Positions 44,539 through 54,978 of a stretch of 64,000 bases of DNA are shown here, piece by piece. The notes under the pieces were generated by a model, which saw only the letters and a list, made by a program, of their open reading frames with translations, did no database searches and was not told where the DNA came from. This DNA is from Burkholderia glumae LMG 2196 = ATCC 33617 (GTDB taxonomy: Bacteria > Pseudomonadota > Gammaproteobacteria > Burkholderiales > Burkholderiaceae). Each line of letters opens with the position of its first letter. Within the stretch, counting starts at the first letter, position 1. Made by a program: the position numbers and the translations under genes. The stretch lies in contig NZ_CP009435.1 of assembly GCF_000960995.1 (NCBI RefSeq), positions 496,001 through 560,000 of the forward strand, in the 5' to 3' direction.

Positions 44539-46071
44539 GTGATTGAACAGACTCGCTACGACCTACTCGTGATCGGCGGAGGTATCAACGGCGCCGGCAT
44601 CGCACGCGATGCCGCCGGGCGCGGGCTGTCCGTGCTGCTTTGCGAACAGGACGATCTGGCGTCGCACACCTCGTCGTCGAGCACCAAGCTGATCCACGGC
44701 GGTCTGCGCTACCTCGAATACAAGGAGTTCGGGCTGGTGCGCAAGGCGCTGCAGGAGCGCGAGACGCTGCTGCGCGCGGCGCCGCACATCATCTGGCCGC
44801 TGCGCTTCGTCATGCCGCACATGCCGAACCTGCGCCCGGCCTGGCTGATCCGGCTCGGCCTGTTCCTTTACGATCACCTGGCCAAGCGCGAGCTGCTGCC
44901 CGGCTCGCGCGGCATCACGATGCAACGCCACGCGGCCGGCGCGCCGCTGGTCGATTCGATCCGGCGCGGCTTCGTCTACTCGGACGGCTGGGTGGAAGAC
45001 GCACGGCTGGTGGTGCTCAACGCGCTCGACGCGCGCGAACGTGGCGCCGAGATCCTCACGCGCACGCGGCTCACCGCCGCCTCGCGCGACGGCGACACCT
45101 GGCGCGCGCAGCTGCAGCGGCCCGACGGCTCCAGCTTCGAGGTAAAGGCGCGCGCCATCGCGAACGCGGCCGGCCCATGGGTCGGCTCGCTGCTGCACGG
45201 CGCGCTCGGCCGCGAGGCGCGCCACAGCGTGCGGCTCGTCAAGGGCAGCCACATCGTCACGCCGAAGCTGTTCGACCACGACCACGCCTACATCTTCCAG
45301 AACCCGGACAAGCGGATCATCTTCGCGATTCCCTACGAGCACGATTACACGCTGATCGGCACGACCGACGTGGAGTACCACGACGATCCGTCGAAGGTCG
45401 CGATCGACGGCGCCGAGACGCAGTATCTCTGCGACTCGATCAACCGCTACTTCAAGCAGAAGATCTCGCCCGCCGACGTGCGCTGGACCTACTCGGGCGT
45501 GCGCCCGCTGCTCGAAGACGAAAACGCCGACAATCCGTCCGCCGTCACGCGCGACTACCGCCTCGAGATGGACGACGGCCCGGGCGCGCCGCTGCTGTCG
45601 GTGTTCGGCGGCAAGATCACCACCTTCCGCAAGCTCGCCGAGGAAGCCACCGGCATGCTGTGCGACGCGCTCGGCGCGCCCGCGCCGGCCTGGACGGCAG
45701 GCCGGCCGCTGCCCGGCGGCGACATCGCCGGCGCGCGCTTCGCGCCGTTCGCAGCGGATTTCGCGAAACGCCATGCCTGGCTGCCGGCCGCGCTCGCGCA
45801 GCGCTACGCGCGCGCCTACGGCACCCGCGCCGAGCGCGTGATCGCCGGCGCCACCTCGCTCGCCGGCCTCGGCGCGGCCGTCGCGCCGGGCCTCTACGAG
45901 GCCGAGCTGCGCTATCTGCGCGACACCGAATGGGCCACCTGCGCCGACGACGTGCTCTGGCGGCGCAGCAAGCTCGGGCTGCACGTCGCGCCCGGCACGC
46001 TGGAGACAGTCACGGCGGCGCTCGACGCCTGGTTCGCGGGCGCGCGGCAGGCCGTCCCCGCCGCCCACTGA
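44539..46071 (+). CDS. glpD: aerobic glycerol-3-phosphate dehydrogenase
   Basis: The 510-residue FAD enzyme oxidises glycerol 3-phosphate to dihydroxyacetone phosphate at the inner membrane, passing electrons to quinone. Landmarks are the FAD motif VIGGGINGAGIARDAAGRG, SSSTKLIHGGLRYLE, RPAWLIRLGLFLYDHL, VKGSHIV, IGTTDVEY, YSGVRPL and FGGKITTFRKLAEE. GTG 44539 is preferred: GGAGAGAGG lies seven bases upstream. ATG 44521 in the same frame would place that ribosome site inside the gene. It heads glpD-glpK-glpF; a 112-bp gap precedes glpK. Confidence 0.95.
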   Translation: MIEQTRYDLLVIGGGINGAGIARDAAGRGLSVLLCEQDDLASHTSSSSTKLIHGGLRYLEYKEFGLVRKALQERETLLRAAPHIIWPLRFVMPHMPNLRPAWLIRLGLFLYDHLAKRELLPGSRGITMQRHAAGAPLVDSIRRGFVYSDGWVEDARLVVLNALDARERGAEILTRTRLTAASRDGDTWRAQLQRPDGSSFEVKARAIANAAGPWVGSLLHGALGREARHSVRLVKGSHIVTPKLFDHDHAYIFQNPDKRIIFAIPYEHDYTLIGTTDVEYHDDPSKVAIDGAETQYLCDSINRYFKQKISPADVRWTYSGVRPLLEDENADNPSAVTRDYRLEMDDGPGAPLLSVFGGKITTFRKLAEEATGMLCDALGAPAPAWTAGRPLPGGDIAGARFAPFAADFAKRHAWLPAALAQRYARAYGTRAERVIAGATSLAGLGAAVAPGLYEAELRYLRDTEWATCADDVLWRRSKLGLHVAPGTLETVTAALDAWFAGARQAVPAAH

Positions 46072-46183
46072 AGGCAGTAAACGCGCGGGGCGCCGAGGGG
46101 CGCGCCGCGCGGCAGCGACAGCAGCACGCGCCGCCACCAGGGCGATGCGGATCACAATTACGCACCAAATGGAGATGAGACAG

Positions 46184-47686
<1,503 letters not shown>

Positions 47687-47803
47687 ACTGCGGGTCCGCC
47701 GCACGACCGCGGCGGCCGGCAGCGGGCAACACCACCACGATTCATAACGAGCAGGCGGACCGTGCAGCGCGCGAGTCCGCCGCATTGGTAGAGAGACACC
47801 CAA

Positions 47804-48520
47804 ATGTCACCTTATATTGCGGAGTTCATCGGCACGGCAATCCTCGTGCTGCTCGGCAACGGCGCGGTCGCGAACGTGCTCCTGGCGAAAACGAAAGGTC
47901 GCGGCGCCGACCTGATCGTCATCGTGATGGGCTGGGCGATGGCCGTGTTCGTGGCCGTCTACGTGACCGCGAAGTTCAGCGGCGCACACCTGAATCCGAT
48001 CGTCACGATCAGTCTCGCGCTGGCCGGCAAGTTCGCGTGGTCGAAGGTCGGCGGCTACATCGCCGCGCAGATGCTGGGGGGGATGGCAGGCGCGCTGCTG
48101 GTATGGCTCGCCTATCGCCAGCATTTCGCCAAGGAGGCCGACCCCGACCTGAAGCTGGCCGTGTTCTGCACCGCGCCCGCAATCCGCAGCGTCGTGCACA
48201 ACGTGCTGACCGAGGCGATCTGCACCTTCGTGCTGATCCTCGGCGTGCTGTATCTGGCGGCCCCGCAGGTCGGGCTGGGCGCGCTCGACGCGCTGCCGGT
48301 CGGGCTGCTGGTGCTCGGCATCGGCATCTCGCTCGGCGGCCCGACCGGCTATGCGATGAGCCCGGCGCGCGATCTGTCGCCGCGCATCATGCATGCGCTG
48401 CTGCCGATCCCCGGCAAGCGCGACAGCGACTGGCGCTACGCCTGGATTCCGGTGCTCGGCCCGCTCGCGGGCGGCGCGGCGGCGGCCTGCCTCTACCTGG
48501 CCCTGCACCGGACGCACTGA
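47804..48520 (+). CDS. glpF: glycerol uptake facilitator (aquaglyceroporin) with altered NPA motifs
   Basis: The 238-residue inner-membrane channel has six segments and two half-helices. The two pore motifs, normally NPA, read NPI (residues 64-66, HLNPIVTI) and SPA (186-188, MSPARDLSPR). The selectivity arginine after the second box (R189) is kept. Length is a little below E. coli GlpF (281). GAGAGACACCCAA precedes ATG 47804. Together with glpK and glpD it completes glycerol uptake; whether the altered boxes change conductance is open. Confidence 0.9.
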   Translation: MSPYIAEFIGTAILVLLGNGAVANVLLAKTKGRGADLIVIVMGWAMAVFVAVYVTAKFSGAHLNPIVTISLALAGKFAWSKVGGYIAAQMLGGMAGALLVWLAYRQHFAKEADPDLKLAVFCTAPAIRSVVHNVLTEAICTFVLILGVLYLAAPQVGLGALDALPVGLLVLGIGISLGGPTGYAMSPARDLSPRIMHALLPIPGKRDSDWRYAWIPVLGPLAGGAAAACLYLALHRTH

Positions 48521-48545
48521 GCGCAGCTTGCCGCAACAGCACGGG

Positions 48546-48571
48546 GCACGCGGGTCGTCCGGCTCGCGTGC
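48546..48571 (+). terminator. candidate terminator after glpF
   Basis: GCACGCG (48546-48552) pairs with CGCGTGC (48565-48571) around a 12-base loop, followed by GCCGTCTTTC, a short U-containing tail, 25 bp after the glpF stop. Confidence 0.4.
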
Positions 48572-48709
48572 GCCGTCTTTCATGGTCCCTCCCAACGTGC
48601 CACGCATCGGTGCCTGCGCGGCGCGCGCGGGCTGCCCGGGCCGCGCCGCGAAAGCACGTATGATGGCGATTCGCCCAACTCAGCGATTGTCCGCGCCCTG
48701 CCGCTTGCC

Positions 48710-49396
48710 ATGCTCGACCATCTGATCTGCGACTGCGACGGCGTGCTCGTCGACAGTGAAGTGATCGCCGACCGCGTGCTGCTCGACGTGCTCGGCGCCA
48801 CGTTTCCCTCGCTCGATTTCAGCGCCGACGCGGCCGCCGCGTTCGGCCAGAAGACCTCGCTGTTTCTCGCCTCGGTCGAGGCGCGCCACGGCATCCGCAT
48901 GCCGGAAGGCTTCGTCGCCACCATCGATCGCGCCACCGAGGCCGAACTCGCGCGCACGCTCGCGCCGATCGCGGGGGTGCGCGACGCGCTGCTGCGCATC
49001 CCGCTGCCGGCCGCCGTGGTATCCAACGCACGCGGCGAACGCGTGCGCAACTCGCTCGCGCGCGCCGCGCTCACCGACGTGTTCGGCGAACGCGTGTTCA
49101 GCGCCGACCAGGTGGCGCGGCCGAAGCCCTACCCCGACGTCTATCTGCTCGCCGCGCGCACGCTCGGCGTCGAACCGGCGCGCTGCGTGGTGGTGGAGGA
49201 CAGCCTGTCGGGGCTGACCGCCGCGCGCGCGGCCGGCATGAAGACGATCGCGTTCGTCGGCGCGAGCCACATTCCGGATGGTTACGAGAGCGTGCTGCGC
49301 GCGACCGGCATCACGCGGATCGTGCGCAGCATGCGCGAATTGCCGGCGCTCGTGGAGGCCGGCATGCGCGGCGAATTCGGCGACGTGCAATCGTAG
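48710..49396 (+). CDS. HAD-superfamily phosphatase (phosphoglycolate/YieH-like)
   Basis: The 228-residue HAD hydrolase has motif I DCDGVLVDSE (nucleophile D8, acid D10), motif II VVSNA, motif III lysine in RPKPYPDVYL and motif IV VVEDSLSGL. An alpha-helical cap lies between residues about 17 and 85. It probably acts on a small sugar phosphate; the subfamily includes 6-phosphogluconate and phosphoglycolate phosphatases. The gene converges on the XRE regulator. ATG 48710 opens the domain directly. Confidence 0.86.
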   Translation: MLDHLICDCDGVLVDSEVIADRVLLDVLGATFPSLDFSADAAAAFGQKTSLFLASVEARHGIRMPEGFVATIDRATEAELARTLAPIAGVRDALLRIPLPAAVVSNARGERVRNSLARAALTDVFGERVFSADQVARPKPYPDVYLLAARTLGVEPARCVVVEDSLSGLTAARAAGMKTIAFVGASHIPDGYESVLRATGITRIVRSMRELPALVEAGMRGEFGDVQS

Positions 49397-49432
49397 CGGC
49401 AGCCCGCCCGGCGGCGCGAACCGCCGCCCGCC

Positions 49433-50089
49433 CTATTGCGGCAGATCCCAGCGCGGCGGCACTTCCGCGTTGATCGTGACGCGGAACGCGCGCGCCTCGG
49501 AGTCGCCCGGATTACGCAGGGTGTAGGGCTGGTCGGCGTCGAACACGATCGCGTCGCCGGTGGCGAGCAACTGGCGGCGATCGTTGACGGCCAGCTCCAG
49601 CGTGCCCTCGCTGACCACCAGGTTGATGGTGGTGCCGGGCGCGCGGCGCGCCCCCGTCTCGGTGTGCAGCGGCGCGACCCGCAGCTCGTGGAATTCGGCG
49701 GCGGCCGGCTCCCCCTCCGGGTACAGCGCGCGCGACGAGAAGCGGCCGCTGGAGCCGACCACGCGCACCGCGCGCTCGGCCGGCAGATGCTCGAAGCCGA
49801 GCACCGCGTGGCGCCGCAGGAACGCGGCCACCGACACCTTCAGCGCCGCGGCGACCTTGCAGAGCACCTTGATCGACGGCACGCTGCGCGCCGACTCGAT
49901 CTGCGCGAGCATCGCGCGCGACACGCCCGACAGGCGCGCCAGCGCGTCGAGCGAGAGCTGGCGTTCGGCGCGCAGCCGCGCCAGATTCAGGCCGACCAGC
50001 CGCTCCAGCGCATCGAACGATTCCGCCGGCGCGGCGGCGGCCGGGTCGGCCGGCGAGGGGTCGCGCACCAGCGCGAGGGGCGAATGCAT
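49433..50089 (-). CDS. XRE-family regulator with cupin domain
   Basis: The 218-residue regulator has a helix-turn-helix at about residues 35-90 (NLARLRAERQLSLDALARLSGVSRA and SARSVPSIKVL, partly quoted) and a C-terminal cupin barrel (residues about 115-215, ending RVTINAEVPPRWDLPQ). GGAGGCTACCC precedes ATG 50089. This family often controls amino-acid or polyamine catabolism and transporters; no such neighbour exists here except an unrelated HAD phosphatase. The ligand is unknown. Confidence 0.85.
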   Translation of the reverse strand: MHSPLALVRDPSPADPAAAAPAESFDALERLVGLNLARLRAERQLSLDALARLSGVSRAMLAQIESARSVPSIKVLCKVAAALKVSVAAFLRRHAVLGFEHLPAERAVRVVGSSGRFSSRALYPEGEPAAAEFHELRVAPLHTETGARRAPGTTINLVVSEGTLELAVNDRRQLLATGDAIVFDADQPYTLRNPGDSEARAFRVTINAEVPPRWDLPQ

Positions 50090-50493
50090 GGGTAGCCTCC
50101 AGCGCGCCTGGCGCGCAGCGAACTCGATTGGCGGCAAGCCTAGCACCACGGTTTTCGGCGGCAAACGAAGTTATCTTCACACTGTTATCAGTATCGCGAA
50201 GGAGTCGTTCACCCGCCGCGCCGGGCGCGATCGGCACCGCCATCGCGCCCGGCGCCGTCTCCCGCACCGGCGATCCGGCCTTCGAAAAGCTATAATGCAC
50301 GGTTTTCCAGACGGCTCCGGCCGGCCCGCGCGGCCACCATGCGGCCCTTTTTCGCGGCGCCTTCCGCTCCACCCCGGCGAAGCGGTCCCGCCGGCGCGGG
50401 GCCGGCAGCGCAACCGGGCGCGGGCCGCCCGGACCGTCCCGATTCCCCCGCAACGACGCCCCCAGGTCAACCACTGCGAACGGCGAACCCCAG
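50090..50493. other. divergent region upstream of miaB, 404 bp
   Basis: On the XRE side, GTTATC is repeated at 50170-50175 and 50184-50189, a possible autoregulatory site. On the miaB side TATAAT (50291-50296) is a perfect -10 box without a clear -35, giving a leader of about 190 bases. The rest is GC-rich and apparently empty. Confidence 0.5.
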
Positions 50494-51867
50494 ATGACGA
50501 AAAAAGTTTACGTAAAGACCTTCGGCTGCCAGATGAACGAGTACGACTCGGACAAGATGGTGGACGTGCTCAACGCCGCCGAAGGGCTCGAAAAGACCGA
50601 CAGGCCCGAAGACGCGGACGTGATCCTGTTCAACACCTGCTCGGTGCGCGAGAAGGCCCAGGAAAAGGTGTTCTCGGATCTCGGCCGGGTGCGCGAGCTG
50701 AAGGAAGCCAAGCCCGGGCTGATCATCGGCGTGGGCGGCTGCGTGGCGAGCCAGGAAGGCGCGGCGATCGTCGCGCGCGCGCCCTACGTGGACCTCGTGT
50801 TCGGCCCGCAGACGCTGCACCGGCTGCCGAAGATGATCGACGCGCGCCGCGCGAGCGGCCGCTCGCAGGTCGACATCACGTTTCCCGAGATCGAGAAGTT
50901 CGACCATCTGCCGCCCGCGCGCGTGGAGGGCCCGAGCGCGTTCGTCTCGATCATGGAAGGCTGCAGCAAGTATTGCAGCTACTGCGTGGTGCCCTACACG
51001 CGCGGCGACGAGGTCTCGCGCCCGCTCGACGACGTGCTGACCGAGATCGCCGGGCTCGCCGACCAGGGCGTGCGCGAAGTCACGCTGCTGGGCCAGAACG
51101 TCAACGCCTACCGCGGCGCGCTGACGGCCGGCTCGACCGAGATCGCCGATTTCGCCACGCTGATCGAGTACGTGGCCGACCTGCCCGGCATCGAGCGGAT
51201 CCGCTACACCACCTCGCATCCGAAGGAATTCACGCAGCGCCTGCTCGAGGTCTACGCGCGCGTGCCGAAGCTCGTCAACCATCTGCACCTGCCGGTCCAG
51301 CACGGCTCGGACCGCGTGCTGATGGCGATGAAGCGCGGCTACACGGTGCTCGAATACAAGTCGCTGATCCGCAAGCTGCGCGCGATCCGCCCCGGCCTGT
51401 CGCTGTCCACCGACATCATCGTCGGCTTCCCCGGCGAGACCGAGGCCGACTTCGACAAGACCATGGCGCTCGTCCACGAGATGCGCTACGACACCAGCTT
51501 CTCGTTCATCTACAGCCCGCGCCCCGGCACGCCGGCCGCCAACCTGCACGACGACACGCCGCGCGAGGTCAAGCTCAAACGCCTGCAACATCTGCAGGCC
51601 ACCATCGAGGAGAACGTCGCGCATATCAGCGCGTCGATGGTCGGCGGGGTCGAGCGGATTCTCGTGGAAGGCCCGTCGCGCAAGGACCCGAACGAGCTGG
51701 CGGGACGCACCGAGAACAATCGCGTGGTCAACTTCCCGGCACCGCTGGCCTCGCACGCGCGGCTGATCGGCCAGATGATCGACGTGCGGATCAACCATGC
51801 CTATCCGCATTCGCTGCGCGGCGAACTCGTGCTGGCCCACGACGACGCCAGCACGGCCAGCCACTGA
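50494..51867 (+). CDS. miaB: tRNA-2-methylthio-N6-dimethylallyladenosine synthase
   Basis: This 457-residue radical-SAM methylthiotransferase modifies i6A37 of tRNAs. The N-terminal domain holds C12 (FGCQMNEYDS), C49 (NTCSVREKA) and C83 (GGCVASQEG) for one cluster; C157-C161-C164 (CSKYCSYC) bind the radical-SAM cluster. A TRAM domain (about 375-445) follows. It heads miaB-phoH-ybeY-chaC-corC-lnt and lies 29 bp before phoH. Confidence 0.96.
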   Translation: MTKKVYVKTFGCQMNEYDSDKMVDVLNAAEGLEKTDRPEDADVILFNTCSVREKAQEKVFSDLGRVRELKEAKPGLIIGVGGCVASQEGAAIVARAPYVDLVFGPQTLHRLPKMIDARRASGRSQVDITFPEIEKFDHLPPARVEGPSAFVSIMEGCSKYCSYCVVPYTRGDEVSRPLDDVLTEIAGLADQGVREVTLLGQNVNAYRGALTAGSTEIADFATLIEYVADLPGIERIRYTTSHPKEFTQRLLEVYARVPKLVNHLHLPVQHGSDRVLMAMKRGYTVLEYKSLIRKLRAIRPGLSLSTDIIVGFPGETEADFDKTMALVHEMRYDTSFSFIYSPRPGTPAANLHDDTPREVKLKRLQHLQATIEENVAHISASMVGGVERILVEGPSRKDPNELAGRTENNRVVNFPAPLASHARLIGQMIDVRINHAYPHSLRGELVLAHDDASTASH

Positions 51868-51896
51868 GCGCCCAACCGAAGGAAGCCGACGCAACC

Positions 51897-52955
51897 TTGA
51901 AAGCCACCCAAGCCCTGGAATTCACCGCGCCGCGTGACGACAACGCGCGCCTCGCGAACCTCTGCGGTCCGCTCGACGAGAACCTTCGGCAGATCGAGCA
52001 GGCGCTCGACGTCACGCTGCAGCGTCGCGGCCACCGGATCGCGATCCGCGGCCGCGGCGCGAAGCTTGCGCTGGCCGCCCTGGAAAACTTCTACAACCGC
52101 GCGCGCGATCCGCTCTCGCTCGACGACATCCAGCTCGCGCTGGTCGAGGCGCGTCACCCGGGCAGCGGGCGCGACGGCGGCGGCCTGGGCGACGACGCGC
52201 CGGACGTGCGCTTTCGCGGCAGCCCCGACCACCCGTTCGACGAGCCCGCCGCGGCTCCGGCCGCCCCGCCCGACGAAGAGCCGGCGCCGAAGCTCTACAC
52301 GCGCCGCGCCGACCTGCGCGGCCGCACCCCGGCGCAGCGCGAGTACCTGAAGCAGATCCTCTCGCACGACGTGACGTTCGGCATCGGGCCGGCCGGCACC
52401 GGCAAGACCTACCTCGCCGTGGCCTGCGCGGTGGACGCGCTCGAACGCGACCAGGTCAAGCGCATCGTGCTGACGCGGCCGGCCGTCGAGGCCGGCGAGC
52501 GGCTCGGCTTCCTGCCAGGCGACCTTTCGCAGAAGGTCGATCCGTACCTGCGCCCGCTCTACGACGCGCTCTACGACCTGCTCGGCTTCGACAAGACCGC
52601 CAAGATGTTCGAGCGCCAGATGATCGAGATCGCGCCGCTCGCCTACATGCGCGGGCGCACGCTGAACCATGCGTTCATCATCCTCGACGAGGCGCAGAAC
52701 ACCACGCCCGAGCAGATGAAGATGTTCCTGACGCGGATCGGCTTCGGCTCGAAGGCGGTGGTCACCGGCGACACCACCCAGATCGACCTGCCGCGCGGCC
52801 ACAAGAGCGGCCTCGTCGAGGCCCAGCAGGTGCTCGGCCAGGTGCGCGGCATCGCGCTCACGCGCTTCACGAGCGCCGACGTGGTGCGCCATCCGCTGGT
52901 GGCGCGGATCGTCGAGGCCTACGACGAGTTCCACGCGCAGCGCCAGGACGACTGA
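51897..52955 (+). CDS. ybeZ: PhoH-family ATPase (YbeZ)
   Basis: The 352-residue protein has a KH-like N-terminal part (about 1-80), an acidic/proline linker and a P-loop ATPase with Walker A GPAGTGKT, VLTRPAVEAGERLGFLPG, Walker B-like FIILDEAQN and TGDTTQIDLP. YbeZ works with YbeY in rRNA processing, matching the neighbour downstream. Homology begins at a TTG at 51897 (LKATQALEFTAP) with AAGGAAG upstream; no ATG is available in this interval. The start is therefore moderately certain. Confidence 0.92.
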   Translation: MKATQALEFTAPRDDNARLANLCGPLDENLRQIEQALDVTLQRRGHRIAIRGRGAKLALAALENFYNRARDPLSLDDIQLALVEARHPGSGRDGGGLGDDAPDVRFRGSPDHPFDEPAAAPAAPPDEEPAPKLYTRRADLRGRTPAQREYLKQILSHDVTFGIGPAGTGKTYLAVACAVDALERDQVKRIVLTRPAVEAGERLGFLPGDLSQKVDPYLRPLYDALYDLLGFDKTAKMFERQMIEIAPLAYMRGRTLNHAFIILDEAQNTTPEQMKMFLTRIGFGSKAVVTGDTTQIDLPRGHKSGLVEAQQVLGQVRGIALTRFTSADVVRHPLVARIVEAYDEFHAQRQDD

Positions 52956-53018
52956 GCGGCGCGCCCGCTTCGCCGTCGCGGCGCGACCGTCCGTCACGGC
53001 AGGCGGGCGGCCGCCGGC

Positions 53019-53049
53019 AGCCGCGCCGGCGCGAAGCCGCGCCGGCGCG
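53019..53049. repeat. two-copy 15-bp repeat with palindromic core
   Basis: AGCCGCGCCGGCGCG occurs at 53019-53033 and 53035-53049, one base apart. The core GCGCCGGCGC is self-complementary, so the RNA could fold strongly. It lies between phoH and ybeY and might attenuate transcription between them. Confidence 0.6.
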
Positions 53050-53180
53050 GCGCGGCGGCCCGGGCGCCGCGTTTCGGCGGGTTGCCCAAGCCTGCCGCGG
53101 CACGCCTGCCGGCCTGCCGGGAGGGCGAAACAGCAGGCCGTTTGGTGTATGCTCGGACGATTGCGTTTGCTCCTCCAGCG

Positions 53181-53999
53181 ATGAAATCCTCCCGCTCCCA
53201 GAAAGCCTCCAAGCCCGCCCTCACCGGCGCCCCCCGCGTCTCGCTGTTCGACGAACGCGGCAAGGTCAAGTCGATCGACGCGCAGGGCCTGCGCATCGAT
53301 TTTCCCGACGGCCGCGCGCTGATGTTCGACCTGTCCGGCGGTGCCGGCGACGCCTCGGTCGCGATCGTCGCGCAGCATGCCGATCCCGAGCAGCGCGCGA
53401 CGCTGACGTTGCGCCCCGAACACTACGACAGCCTCACGCTGTCGGTGGGCGCCGAAGCGGCCGCGGCCGACGCGATCCTGCCCGATCTCGACGGCAACGC
53501 AGCGGCCCCCTGCGACGACGACGACGCCCCGCCGCCGGCCGGCGCCCCCGAGCTCGAACTGGTCGTGCAATACGGCGACGAGATCACCACCGCGCAGCGC
53601 AAGACGCTGCCCAAGCGCAAGCTGATCGCCGAATGGCTGTCGACCTCGCTGTCGGCCGATGCGCAGCTCACGGTGCGCTTCGTCGGCGAGCAGGAAGGCC
53701 GCGAACTGAACCGCGGCTACCGCAAGAAGGACTACCCCACCAACGTGCTGACCTTCGCCTACGACGCGGCGCCCGACGGCACCACGATCGGCGATCTGGT
53801 GATCTGCTGCCCGGTGGTGGAAAAGGAGGCAGCCGAGCAGGACAAGCCGCTCCTGGCCCATTACGCGCATCTGCTCGTCCATGGCGCGCTGCACGCGCAG
53901 GGGTATGATCACGAACGTAGCGAGGAGGACGCGGCCGAAATGGAAGCGCTCGAAACCGACATCCTCGCCAAGCTCGGCTTCCCGAACCCGTATCAATAA
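53181..53999 (+). CDS. ybeY: endoribonuclease YbeY with N-terminal extension
   Basis: The 272-residue protein carries YbeY in residues about 123-272: the zinc motif HGALHAQGYDH near residue 240, preceded by RGYRKKDYPTNVLTFAY. YbeY matures the 3' end of 16S rRNA and takes part in ribosome quality control. Residues 1-122 are extra relative to the usual 150-185-residue protein: a strand-rich part (FDERGKVKSIDAQGLRIDF) and an acidic linker (CDDDDAPPP). If translation began at GTG 53445 the product would be 184 residues, so the start is uncertain. It follows phoH in the usual order. Confidence 0.87.
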   Translation: MKSSRSQKASKPALTGAPRVSLFDERGKVKSIDAQGLRIDFPDGRALMFDLSGGAGDASVAIVAQHADPEQRATLTLRPEHYDSLTLSVGAEAAAADAILPDLDGNAAAPCDDDDAPPPAGAPELELVVQYGDEITTAQRKTLPKRKLIAEWLSTSLSADAQLTVRFVGEQEGRELNRGYRKKDYPTNVLTFAYDAAPDGTTIGDLVICCPVVEKEAAEQDKPLLAHYAHLLVHGALHAQGYDHERSEEDAAEMEALETDILAKLGFPNPYQ

Positions 54000-54057
54000 G
54001 GGGCAGCACGGCCGGCCGGGCATCGTCGATTCCCTGAACCGGCCGCGAGCCCCCATC

Positions 54058-54690
54058 GTGAGTACGCCCTTTCCCGCCACCAACGCGTATCCGCCGTCGA
54101 TCGGCTCCGGCCGGCTGCTCTCCGAAGCCGAACTCGCCGCCTCGCTCCAGGCGACGCTGGCGCACTGGGACCGCCAGGCCGATCTCTGGCTGTTCGGCTA
54201 TGGCTCGCTGATCTGGAATCCCGGCCTGCCGACCGTCGAACAGGTCCACGGGCGCGTCCACGGCTATCACCGCGGCCTCTATCTGTGGTCGCGCGTCAAC
54301 CGCGGCACGCCCGAGCGGCCGGGCCTCGTGCTCGCGCTCGACCGCGGCGGCTCATGCAGCGGCGTGGCGTTCCGGATCGCCGGGCCCAGCGCGCTGCCGC
54401 ATCTCGAAACGCTCTGGCAGCGCGAAATGCCGATGGGTTCGTACCGGCCCGCCTGGCTGCCCTGCACGCTCAGGACCGGCCAGCGGGTACGCGCGCTCGC
54501 GTTCGTGATGCGTCGCGACGTGCCGACCTACACCGGCAAGCTGTCCGACGAGGTGGTGCGCGCCGTGTTCGGCAGCGCGCAGGGCCGCTACGGCACCACG
54601 CTCGACTACGTGACGCGCACCGTGGCCGCGCTGCGCGAAAGCGGCATTCCCGACCGTGCGCTGGAGGCGCTGCTCGCGCGCTGCGGCTGA
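54058..54690 (+). CDS. chaC: gamma-glutamylcyclotransferase, ChaC-like
   Basis: The 210-residue enzyme should split glutathione to 5-oxoproline and Cys-Gly in the cytosol. The substrate-binding loop YGSLIWNPG is present near residue 45, and the catalytic glutamate is expected in the WQREM region (PHLETLWQREMPMGSY). A GTG start at 54058 is used; the ribosome site is weak. It lies 58 bp after ybeY on the same strand, and is an insertion into the classical ybeZ-ybeY-corC-lnt order. Confidence 0.85.
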   Translation: MSTPFPATNAYPPSIGSGRLLSEAELAASLQATLAHWDRQADLWLFGYGSLIWNPGLPTVEQVHGRVHGYHRGLYLWSRVNRGTPERPGLVLALDRGGSCSGVAFRIAGPSALPHLETLWQREMPMGSYRPAWLPCTLRTGQRVRALAFVMRRDVPTYTGKLSDEVVRAVFGSAQGRYGTTLDYVTRTVAALRESGIPDRALEALLARCG

Positions 54691-54978
54691 GACGAGCGCC
54701 GGCGGCCCGCGCGGCGCCAGCAGGCCCCGTTTTCGGGCGGACGGCCGGCCGTCACGCCCGAAGGTGCGGCCGCCCGCCTCGGCCGGGGCATCCGGCCGGC
54801 CGCGCGCGCCCCGCTTTTTGGCCCGTTGGGCGCGGCGCCGTTTCCGGGTTAGGATGGACGCGAGCCGCCGGGCCGGCCTCCGCGTTCGCCATCCGGCCGA
54901 CACGGCAGCACCACGGCCTTGGTGTATCCTTGCCAACTCCGTGATCACGCGTCCGCGGTCCGCCCCGGGCGCACCACC

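Noticed and set aside
49560..51896. N-terminal extension of the PhoH frame to 49560
   Set aside because: The extension runs antisense to the XRE-cupin gene and out of frame through miaB; PhoH homology starts at TTG 51897.
54734..54760. Hairpin CGGGCG...CGCCCG after chaC
   Set aside because: It can fold but has mismatches, no T-run and lies in a generally self-complementary GC-rich stretch; not strong enough to list as a terminator.
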